From positions 1-64,000 of the forward strand of contig LNEO01000276.1 in NCBI GenBank assembly GCA_001465015.1: DNA of 64,000 nt, in the 5' to 3' direction. The translations under genes and the position numbers were made by a program. The stretch comes from Deltaproteobacteria bacterium Ga0077539. GTDB lineage: Bacteria > Myxococcota_A > Polyangia > Polyangiales > Ga0077539. Below, piece by piece: positions 8,484 through 15,464 of this stretch. Each line of letters starts with the position of its first letter. Position 1 is the stretch's first letter. The notes under the pieces are model-generated. The model made no database searches. It worked only from the letters and a program-made list of their open reading frames with translations, and was not told where the DNA came from.

Positions 8484-9020
8484 ATGACCGAAACGCCAAC
8501 AGACAACGAACGCGACGCTGCGCCGAGCGTCGAACCCGCTGCGCGCGCGCGCGTGTCGTTCGTCGTCGATGTCGCGCCGCTCTCCGCGGTGGTGGGCGAT
8601 CTCCCCACCGTGGTGGCTGAGTTTTCGCTAGCGCTCGTGGCGCTCTTCTATCCGACGAACATCGCGAAGAAGGCCAACGTCGTCGTGACCGAGCTCGTGC
8701 AAAACATCGTCGAGAACGTGCTCGACCCGACCAGTCAGGGTCAGGTCAAGCTCGCGATCGACGGAAAAGAGCTGGTGATTTCTGTGGCCAACGCCGCCTC
8801 GGACGAGGCCGTCGCGAAGGTTCGAGCGCGGATCGAATCGCTCGGGACCCCCGCGGAGGCCAAGAAGCTCCTGGCGCAGACGATCCGCGAGCGACGACCG
8901 CAGCGCTTGAAGGGCGGCTTGGGGCTGATCCGCCTCGTCGCCGAGAACCGCTTCACTCTCTCTTGTGATGACTCCGACGGCCGGCTCACCGTGACCGCTC
9001 GCTACCCGCTCGAAGGCTGA
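8484..9020 (+). CDS. SiaB-like (DUF6272) HATPase-fold kinase
   Basis: 178 residues. An acidic N-terminus of ~25 residues precedes a compact HATPase-like fold. The N-box equivalent is ELVQN at 70-74. The pattern VVVTELVQNIVENVL, then a strand, then a long helix with LLAQTIRERR, then KGGLGLIRL, is that of SiaB-family kinases, which phosphorylate a small STAS-like antagonist; it also recalls RsbW anti-sigma kinases. The gene is seven bases before the SiaC-like gene and 37 bases after the phosphatase. RsbW-type anti-sigma activity is an alternative, but no sigma factor gene lies nearby. Confidence 0.75.
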   Translation: MTETPTDNERDAAPSVEPAARARVSFVVDVAPLSAVVGDLPTVVAEFSLALVALFYPTNIAKKANVVVTELVQNIVENVLDPTSQGQVKLAIDGKELVISVANAASDEAVAKVRARIESLGTPAEAKKLLAQTIRERRPQRLKGGLGLIRLVAENRFTLSCDDSDGRLTVTARYPLEG

Positions 9021-9027
9021 AATTGCG

Positions 9028-9435
9028 ATGAAGATCCTGACCTACGGAGAGATCATGGACGCCGGGGCGAGCGTGTTTCACTCGGTCGCCAAGCTCGACG
9101 GCGAGCGGCTGCTCGTCACGTTCGAGGGAGTGATTCGCATCGACAACCCCTATCGATACCTCGAACCATACCTTCAAGAGCTCGAGAAGGTCCTGCCCGA
9201 TCAGCAGGTCGCTGAGTGCGTGATCGACTTTGCCCAATTGCGGTTCTGCAACTCCAACGGCTTCTACGTGATTATGGACATCGTCGAGTCGGTGTACCGG
9301 CACGTGAAGGGCAACGTCACTGTCCGCCGCGTGCGAGACGATGATTGGCAGCAAGAGACCTTGCCGATCCTGCTCAACCTCGACGAAGACGCGATCGCGT
9401 CGCGCACGGCGTTCGAAGAAGTCCGCGCGCTGTAA
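9028..9435 (+). CDS. SiaC/STAS-like anti-sigma-antagonist-type protein
   Basis: 135 residues with the layout of the SiaC (DUF1987) and STAS folds. A beta start is followed by a helix (YLEPYLQELEKVL), then the strand-loop VIDFAQLRFCNSNGFYVIMD. The loop CNSNGF (74-79, Ser76) sits where SpoIIAA and SiaC carry the phosphorylated Ser/Thr. It is therefore the probable substrate of the adjacent kinase and phosphatase. In Pseudomonas the unphosphorylated SiaC binds a diguanylate cyclase. No cyclase is encoded here, so the Ser/Thr kinase or the GRAS proteins may be its target. Confidence 0.72.
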   Translation: MKILTYGEIMDAGASVFHSVAKLDGERLLVTFEGVIRIDNPYRYLEPYLQELEKVLPDQQVAECVIDFAQLRFCNSNGFYVIMDIVESVYRHVKGNVTVRRVRDDDWQQETLPILLNLDEDAIASRTAFEEVRAL

Positions 9436-9436
9436 C

Positions 9437-9476
9437 GTCTCGTACGGTCTCGTACGGGCGCGTATGGGCGCGATGT
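9437..9476. promoter_or_regulatory. Four tandem decamers, candidate operator
   Basis: GTCTCGTACG occurs twice in tandem (9437-9446, 9447-9456), followed by two degenerate decamers GGCGCGTATG and GGCGCGATGT. The ten-base phasing puts each copy on the same face of the helix. It begins two bases after the SiaC-like stop and ends about 50 bases before the kinase start, in the largest gap of the operon, so an internal promoter or operator is plausible. Confidence 0.45.
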
Positions 9477-9527
9477 CGCTCGTCACTTGTCGGTTTCTAT
9501 GCGAGGGGCGTACGCTTCTGAGCAGTG

Positions 9528-11744
9528 ATGCAGAGCCCTCCTGACCTCTCGAACGGCGCGATTTTCGGACGGCAATACCGCGTCCTCAGCCGCCTCGCCG
9601 AAGGAGGCATGGGCGTCGTGTACCTCGTCGAGCAGGTCTCGACGCACAAACAGCGCGCCCTCAAGGTCATGCAGCCCACGCTGGTGCGAGACCCCAAGCA
9701 CCGCGAGAGATTTCTGCAAGAGGCGTGGGTCGCGAGCCAGATCGAGAGCGATCACGTCGTCGAGGTGGTCGACGCAGGCGTCGACGACTCGGGCGTCCCG
9801 TTCATCGCGATGGAGCTCTTGCGCGGCCAGACGCTGGCCGAGCGCGTCGATTCGTCTGGGCCCCTGCCGATGGAAATCGCGCGCGAGGTCTTTCGTCAGG
9901 TCCGCCACCCGCTCGAGCAAGCCCATCGCCTCGGGCTCGTGCACAGAGACCTCAAGCCCGAGAACGTGTACCTCGCGCAGGCGCGGCGTACGGACGTTCC
10001 GTTTACGACGAAGCTGCTCGACTTCGGGATCTCCAAGTGGATCCAAGAGGCGCGCACCGCGGCGGCGAACTCGCAGGTCATCGGCTCGCCGTTCTGGATG
10101 GCCCCCGAGCAGCTCGAGCACGGCTCTCGCATCGCTCCCGCGACGGACGTGTGGGCGCTCGGCCTCATCGCGTTCTACGCGCTGACCGCCAAGGTGTACT
10201 GGCGCACCGCCAACACCGACGGCTCGAGCATCTCGTCGTTCATCTACGAGCTCGTCGCAGACCCGATCATCCCGCCATCGCAGCGGGCCAGCGCGCTCGG
10301 CGTCGCGCGCGCGCTGCCGGCGGGCTTCGACGCGTGGTTCGCCCGCGCCGTCGCGCGCAAGGGCGACGAGCGCTTCGTCAACGGCGGCGAGGCGCTCGAG
10401 GCGCTCGATCAAGTGTTTCTCGACGCGGGAGTGACCCCGAGCCCCGATCGCACCGGCGGATTTCGCGCTCTGTCGGCGGTGGCCTCGGTGCCACCTCCGC
10501 CAGCGCACGACCCGACTCCGCCCAGAGCGCCTCCCGAGTTCACCTCGCCGCTGCCCCTCTCCAAGCCGCAACAGTCTTCCGCGATGTCCTCGGAGACCGG
10601 CTCGCGCGTCGCGTCGATGCCGCCCGCGCCGATCGCGCCGGTTGCGGCAGTCGCTGTGGCGCCCGCCGCAGTCCAACCGTCGAACACGTCGATCGGACCG
10701 GAGCTCTCGCTCAGCGAGACGAGCTACACGTTTGCGCGCGAGAGCCAGGTCGACCGCGTGATGGGCACGACCACGCGAAGGACGCTCTTCGAGGCCGCCG
10801 TCGCGCGCAACGACGTCGAGACCGCGCGGATCGCCGCACAAGCGATCGTGCTGCGCGAAGGCGCGGCGAGCGCTCAGGCGGCAAACGAGTATCTGCAAAA
10901 CGTGCCCGCGCCCACGCTGGTCGTCCCTCGTGGCCACGTCTCCGAGGGCGCGTGGAACGACCCGCTCTTGCCCACTCCGTCGGTGTTCGCCTCGATGGCG
11001 AAGCTCTTTCATCGACTCACGCCCGTCATCTACCAGGCGCTCGCCAAGGGCGCCCGAGAGAGCGGCCTCGTCGAGCGAGAGCGCGTCGACCCGATGTCGA
11101 GCTCGCCCGCTGTGCTCCGCGCGATCAACCCGCTGCATCAGGCGATGCTGCTCGCGGGCACGGCGTTCGACATCACGACGATGCCGACGCTCTACTACCG
11201 CGCGTCGCTCACCGTGCCTTTGCAGTGTGTCGCCAGCGATCCGTGGAGCACGCTGGTCGGCCCGTGGGCGCTCACGCAGCCGCCGCCCGGCGCGTCGATT
11301 CGAGCGTTCGTCGCCGCGCGGCACATCGCGCTCTATCGCCCCGAGCACTATGTGCGGGTGTTGTGCCCGACGGACGACGAGCTCGTTCGCTTCGTCGACG
11401 GCGTGCGATCGATCGCCGCTGGCGGCGCAGCGCCTTCGGACCCGGCGCTCGCCGCGATCCACGCGCGCTTCGGGCGTGGACAAAAGGGGCACGATGAGCT
11501 GGTCGCGCTCGTCGCTGCGAGCTTCGCGGTCGACCCACGTGGCTACGCGCGGGCCAGCGATTGCGCCGCGGTTCGCGCAGGAATGTTGCTCAGCGCCGAC
11601 CTCTTCGCCGTTCGCGACGCGCTCTCGGTGCACCCGGGCGTCGCGGTGGTGCAAGGCGCGTCCGAGCTCATGGAGGACGTCACGTCCTTCGCGGTGAGCG
11701 ACAGCTTTACGCGGCTTCGAAAGGAGCTCGTCGGTCGTCGGTGA
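9528..11744 (+). CDS. Ser/Thr protein kinase with large C-terminal domain of unknown function
   Basis: 738 residues. The Hanks-type kinase domain (about 15-300) is complete: glycine loop AEGGMGVVY, Lys46, HRDLKPEN with catalytic Asp141, DFG at 165-167 and an APE-type EQLEHG activation segment. A Pro/Ala/Ser-rich linker (about 320-400) follows. Residues ~410-738 form a separate soluble domain, partly helical, with FVAARHIALYRPEHYVR and a repeat-like early part, that I cannot assign. Unlike many myxobacterial kinases it has no transmembrane segment. GTG of the GRAS-TerB gene overlaps its stop by four bases. ATG 9528 was chosen over GTG 9525. Confidence 0.88.
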   Translation: MQSPPDLSNGAIFGRQYRVLSRLAEGGMGVVYLVEQVSTHKQRALKVMQPTLVRDPKHRERFLQEAWVASQIESDHVVEVVDAGVDDSGVPFIAMELLRGQTLAERVDSSGPLPMEIAREVFRQVRHPLEQAHRLGLVHRDLKPENVYLAQARRTDVPFTTKLLDFGISKWIQEARTAAANSQVIGSPFWMAPEQLEHGSRIAPATDVWALGLIAFYALTAKVYWRTANTDGSSISSFIYELVADPIIPPSQRASALGVARALPAGFDAWFARAVARKGDERFVNGGEALEALDQVFLDAGVTPSPDRTGGFRALSAVASVPPPPAHDPTPPRAPPEFTSPLPLSKPQQSSAMSSETGSRVASMPPAPIAPVAAVAVAPAAVQPSNTSIGPELSLSETSYTFARESQVDRVMGTTTRRTLFEAAVARNDVETARIAAQAIVLREGAASAQAANEYLQNVPAPTLVVPRGHVSEGAWNDPLLPTPSVFASMAKLFHRLTPVIYQALAKGARESGLVERERVDPMSSSPAVLRAINPLHQAMLLAGTAFDITTMPTLYYRASLTVPLQCVASDPWSTLVGPWALTQPPPGASIRAFVAARHIALYRPEHYVRVLCPTDDELVRFVDGVRSIAAGGAAPSDPALAAIHARFGRGQKGHDELVALVAASFAVDPRGYARASDCAAVRAGMLLSADLFAVRDALSVHPGVAVVQGASELMEDVTSFAVSDSFTRLRKELVGRR

Positions 11745-13321
11745 TCGAGCGAGATCCGCGATTCTCGCTGCTCGATGAAGCAGCGACCCACCTCACCGAA
11801 CGACGATTGGACGCGGCGCGCGCGGCGCTCTCGTCGTTGGTCAACCAGCGTCTCGCGCTCGACGATCGACCCGAGGACCTCTTGTATTTCTTGCTCGCCG
11901 CGGGCTTGAGCAAGCGACTCGACGGTCCGACGTACGACGAGATCAACCTCTATCTTCGCCCCTACGACGTCCCGCAGATTCGGCTCTTCAACCTTTTGGC
12001 CGAGCGTGTGCCGACGATGGCGCTCGGGACGTTTCTCGCGAACAAGATGGTCGTTCGCGCGCTGCGAGAGCATCGCGCGCCGGCGCTCGTCGACTTCGGA
12101 ACAGGGACGGGCCGACAGATGCTCTCGCTGTTGAAGATGCTCGCCGAGGGGCCGAAGGTTCCCGAGCGACTGGTCCTGGTGCTCACCGAGCCGGACCCCG
12201 TGAGCCTTCGCGCGGCGTTGACCCGCGTGAACGCGCTGGCGAGCGAGCTGCCGTTCGCGTTGGATCTTCGGGCGATCCCCAAGCTCGCCGAAGAGATGGA
12301 CGACAGCGATTGGGCTTCGCTCGAGGGCCTGGGCGACACGCTCGTCGTCAACGAGAGCTTCACGCTGCACCACGTGTCCGACGGGATCGACGAGGGTGAT
12401 CGCGACGGAATCGACGGGGTTCTTCGCCGTATACGCGGCCTCTCTCCGGAGCTGGTGGTCGCGACGGAGCCGGACGTCGATCACTTCGAGATGAATTTGT
12501 GTGATCGACTGCGCAACTGCCACGCGCACTTTCGATCGATGTTCGCGCAGATCGATCAAGTGGCCATCGCCGAGAACGACCGGGCCGCGATCAAGGTGTG
12601 CTTCTTCGGCCGAGAGATGGAGGACATCCTCGGCGCGCCGGACCACTCGCGGGCCGAGCGCCACGAGCGAGCCGACCGTTGGATGGCGCGGATGCAGGGC
12701 GCGGGCCTGGTCGCGATCGACCTTCGGGATCTCGCGCTGCCGGCGCCGGAGGTCGCGGGCGTCGAGCTGTACACCCGCGACGGTCATTTGAGCCTGGGAT
12801 TTCAGGGCGATCCGCTGCTCGCGGTGCTCGCGGCTTCGGGGCGAGGGGCGGCGAGCGCGGGCGCTGCGGCGATGCCGGGGAGGATGAGCATTCCCACGCC
12901 GCGCGCGAGCCATGCGGCGTTCGACTCCGGGTCGCACGTGGCGGTGCTCGCGGCCGTGGCGCTCGCTGATGGCGTGATCGATCCGCGCGAGCGGGTGGTG
13001 CTCGAGCGCAACGCGACGCTGCTCGGCGTCGACCTCGACGAGGCGATCGCGCGCGGAAGAGACCTGGGATTTCTCGGTCGCTTGCAGACCAGCGAGCGAA
13101 CGCGCCGCGCGATCTTGCGCGACTGCTTCGCGTTGGCTCGCGCGAGCGGCGTCTACCGCGAGGCCGAGCGTCGAAAGATCGCCGAGGTCGCGCGGTGGTT
13201 GGGGGTTCCCGAGCACGCGGTGATCGAGGCCGAGCGTCGCGCGGACGAGATCGCGCCGCCTGTGATCGATCACGCCCCCGCGTGGCTCACGGACTACTGG
13301 TCGATCGCCGCGCGGCGTTGA
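11741..13321 (+). CDS. GRAS-domain protein fused to a C-terminal TerB domain (GRAS-2)
   Basis: 526 residues. Residues ~50-365 are a second GRAS domain collinear with GRAS-1: the shared N-terminal YDVPQIRLFNLL, LVDFGTGTGRQMLSL at 116-130, VVNESFTLHH at 202-211, ATEPDVDHFE at 241-250, CFFGREMEDI at 287-296 and ERHERADRW at 306-314. A short Ala/Gly-rich linker follows, then a TerB-like helical domain (~395-500) with two acidic metal-site motifs, ALADGVIDPRE and RASGVYREAE. TerB domains bind metal and act at the membrane in tellurite and stress-signalling systems. GTG start overlaps the kinase stop, so it is probably translated together with the kinase. Confidence 0.82.
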   Translation: MIERDPRFSLLDEAATHLTERRLDAARAALSSLVNQRLALDDRPEDLLYFLLAAGLSKRLDGPTYDEINLYLRPYDVPQIRLFNLLAERVPTMALGTFLANKMVVRALREHRAPALVDFGTGTGRQMLSLLKMLAEGPKVPERLVLVLTEPDPVSLRAALTRVNALASELPFALDLRAIPKLAEEMDDSDWASLEGLGDTLVVNESFTLHHVSDGIDEGDRDGIDGVLRRIRGLSPELVVATEPDVDHFEMNLCDRLRNCHAHFRSMFAQIDQVAIAENDRAAIKVCFFGREMEDILGAPDHSRAERHERADRWMARMQGAGLVAIDLRDLALPAPEVAGVELYTRDGHLSLGFQGDPLLAVLAASGRGAASAGAAAMPGRMSIPTPRASHAAFDSGSHVAVLAAVALADGVIDPRERVVLERNATLLGVDLDEAIARGRDLGFLGRLQTSERTRRAILRDCFALARASGVYREAERRKIAEVARWLGVPEHAVIEAERRADEIAPPVIDHAPAWLTDYWSIAARR

Positions 13322-13329
13322 TCTTTGCC

Positions 13330-13342
13330 CGGGAATATCCCG
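13330..13342. promoter_or_regulatory. Perfect palindrome CGGGAATATCCCG
   Basis: Thirteen bases, arms of five around ATA, in the 46-bp gap between the GRAS-TerB gene and the ADP-ribosylglycohydrolase gene, 26 bp before the latter's GTG. It may be an operator; it is too short and lacks a T-tract for a good terminator. Confidence 0.3.
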
Positions 13343-13367
13343 TACGCGCGCCCTCGTTGTTCGACGG

Positions 13368-14408
13368 GTGAAGACCGATAGGACTCACAGCCGCGAGGCC
13401 CTCTTCGAGGGGGTTCTCATCGGAACCGCGGTGGGCGACGCGCTCGGGCTCGCGGCCGAGGGCTTGTCGCCGGGGGTCATCGCGAAGCGATTCGGTCGCG
13501 TCGATCGCTTCAGGATCTTGGGAAGCGTCGGGTGGGTCTCGGACGACACCGAGCAGAGCGCGCTCGTCGCGCAGTCGATCGCGCGCGCCGGCGGAGTCGT
13601 CCCGGGCGCAGCTCGCGCGTTTCGTCGGGCGATCCTCGGGTGGTTTTGGCGCCTGCCGTGGGGCTTGGGAATGGCGACGCTTCGCGCGTGTTTGAGGCTC
13701 ACCGTGGGGCTCGCTCGCAGCGGTGTGTCGAGCGCGGGCAACGGCGCGGCGATGCGATCGGCGATCGTGGGCGCGTTTTATCGCGACGGGTCGGCGCGCG
13801 TGGAGGCCGCGCGGGCCATCGCCGAAGTGACGCACACAGATTCGAGAGCGGTGGAGGCGGCGGTGTTCGTCGCGGACGTGGTCGCCGTCGAGGGGGCAGG
13901 TCGCGAGAGGATCGTGGCGGCGCTCGCTCGCGTGGGGAATGGTGAATTGCGCTCTTCGATCGAGAGGGCGCTGGCTCTCGTGGAGCGCGGCGCGTCGATG
14001 GCGGACGCCGCGAAGACCCTGGGAAACACCGGGTTCGTCCTGCACACGATCGCGCTGGCGAGCTTCGCGTTCGCGCGGGAAGAAGGGCGCTCGGTTGAAG
14101 AGATACTGCCCGAGCTCTACGCGGCTGGAGGCGACACCGATTCGATCGGCGCGATCGTCGGCGCGTGGCTCGGCGCGCAGCGGGGCGTCGGGGCTTTTCC
14201 GTCTCGGTGGGTCGATCGGCTGCAGTCGGGGCCCTTCGGGTTGGCGCACCTTCGCGCATTGGCGAGAGAGCTCGCGGAGGTCGAGGCGACGCGGACGCCG
14301 CGCGCGACCGTGCGTTTCAATTGGCCGTGGGCCCTCGTTCGCAATCTGTTGATGTACCCGGTGATCCTGGCGCACGGGTTTCGCAGGCTCGCGCCGCCGT
14401 ATCGCTGA
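13368..14408 (+). CDS. ADP-ribosylglycohydrolase family protein
   Basis: 346 residues. The family's two metal-binding signatures are intact: GTAVGDALGL near the N-terminus with SDDTEQS at 58-64, and AGGDTDSIGAI at about 252-262. Relatives remove ADP-ribose from proteins (DraG-type, Arg-linked), from DNA, or from small ADP-ribosyl compounds; the substrate here cannot be fixed. No cognate ADP-ribosyltransferase is visible in the window. It follows the GRAS-TerB gene by 46 bp on the same strand and may be the last gene of that operon, which would add ADP-ribose turnover to the signalling set. Start is GTG 13368. Confidence 0.88.
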   Translation: MKTDRTHSREALFEGVLIGTAVGDALGLAAEGLSPGVIAKRFGRVDRFRILGSVGWVSDDTEQSALVAQSIARAGGVVPGAARAFRRAILGWFWRLPWGLGMATLRACLRLTVGLARSGVSSAGNGAAMRSAIVGAFYRDGSARVEAARAIAEVTHTDSRAVEAAVFVADVVAVEGAGRERIVAALARVGNGELRSSIERALALVERGASMADAAKTLGNTGFVLHTIALASFAFAREEGRSVEEILPELYAAGGDTDSIGAIVGAWLGAQRGVGAFPSRWVDRLQSGPFGLAHLRALARELAEVEATRTPRATVRFNWPWALVRNLLMYPVILAHGFRRLAPPYR

Positions 14409-14443
14409 AGCGTCGACACCCTCTCGAGAGCGACGTCGGGGGG

Positions 14444-14659
14444 TCAACGCGCGTAGACGCACTCGAGCAGGTACCCGTGCGAGGGATCTCGGTGCCATCG
14501 CAGCGAGAACGGGCGTGATTCGCCGGTCTCTGGGTCGTCGCAGTCGGGGAGCGCGAGGCGCACCGTCGTCTCTCCTGCCAGAGTGCTTCGAAGCGCCAGC
14601 GGAGGAAGCGCGGGATCGCTCGAGAACGTGAGCGTGTGTTCGCCATACGCCAGCCTCAC
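14444..14659 (-). CDS. Small hypothetical protein
   Basis: At most 71 residues from a GTG at 14659; the frame is open upstream to 14830 but would then overlap the divergent gene. Composition and codon third positions look coding (LAYGEHTLTFSSDPALPPL and SLRWHRDPSHGYLLEC), and the opposite strand holds no gene here. No family is recognised. It converges on the ADP-ribosylglycohydrolase gene. It could be the remains of a longer gene. Confidence 0.4.
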   Translation of the reverse strand: MRLAYGEHTLTFSSDPALPPLALRSTLAGETTVRLALPDCDDPETGESRPFSLRWHRDPSHGYLLECVYAR

Positions 14660-14699
14660 GCGGTACGTCCGCGGATGTGCTAACTCCGCACGACCGTTG

Positions 14700-15368
14700 A
14701 TGGAGACAAAGCTCGGTGAGGCCAAGGCCCAGACGAACCCGCTCGCAGGCTTTCGAGAGCAATCCATGGTGCTGCGACCCGAGTGGGGCGCGGCTGGAGC
14801 GCGCCTGGCGCATCCGATCCTCGTGCTCAAGCGGCCTTGGTTCTCGCTGCTCGGGCGAAAGATGTTCGTCTACGCGCCGAACGGCGCGCTCGTCGCGTAC
14901 GTCAAGCGGCCTATCTTCAAGCTCAAGGACGAGTTCACGATTTACGCAGACGAGGGCGAGACCGAGCCGTTGTTGCTCGTGAAGGCGCGGTCGATCATCG
15001 GGATCAACATGTCGTACGACGTGACCGATTGCGCGTCTGGACAACGCGTGGGGACGATCCGCGGTCGCGGCTTGGAGTCCCTCTTTCGGGATACGTACGA
15101 CCTGCTCGATGAGCGCGAGCAGCCCGTCGGCGTGTTCGTCGAGACCGGGCACGCGCTGTTGCGACGGCTCTTTCCGTTCTTGCTCGGCGAGTGGAACATC
15201 GAAGTGCGCGGCGCGAAGATCGGCCGCGTCGAGCAGGTGTGGCGCTGGCTCGAGAAGGAGTTCGTCCTGGATCTGACCGCCAATCACAACGCGATCGACC
15301 CGCGCTTCGCCGTCGCGCTCACGGTCTTTGCATTGATCCGCGAGTCTCGCCGCGAGCAGAACGGCTAG
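14700..15368 (+). CDS. LURP-one/phospholipid-scramblase-like protein
   Basis: 222 residues. The central part (about 40-200) has the 12-strand tubby-like barrel pattern of LURP-one-related and scramblase proteins: FVYAPNGALVAYVKRPIFK, FTIYADEGETEPLLLVKAR, YDVTDCASGQRVGTIRGRG, YDLLDEREQPVG. The C-terminal EWNIE...LDLTANHNAIDPRFAVALTVF contains the hydrophobic last strand or helix usual in this fold. Bacterial members are of unknown function, possibly lipid binding. It stands alone, with a membrane enzyme gene 96 bp downstream on the same strand. Start ATG 14700 was chosen because upstream residues are not conserved-looking. Confidence 0.7.
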   Translation: METKLGEAKAQTNPLAGFREQSMVLRPEWGAAGARLAHPILVLKRPWFSLLGRKMFVYAPNGALVAYVKRPIFKLKDEFTIYADEGETEPLLLVKARSIIGINMSYDVTDCASGQRVGTIRGRGLESLFRDTYDLLDEREQPVGVFVETGHALLRRLFPFLLGEWNIEVRGAKIGRVEQVWRWLEKEFVLDLTANHNAIDPRFAVALTVFALIRESRREQNG

Positions 15369-15464
15369 TTCTGTCCGCCCGCCCGCGTCGGGCGATCGCC
15401 GCGCGGCGATGGCGTCGCAAAGGACGCTCGACGCGTCGATCGACGAGTACCATCGGCGCAACGA

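Noticed and set aside
8484-9020. RsbW anti-sigma kinase controlling a local sigma factor
   Set aside because: No sigma factor gene is in the operon, and the helix pattern fits SiaB-type proteins better.
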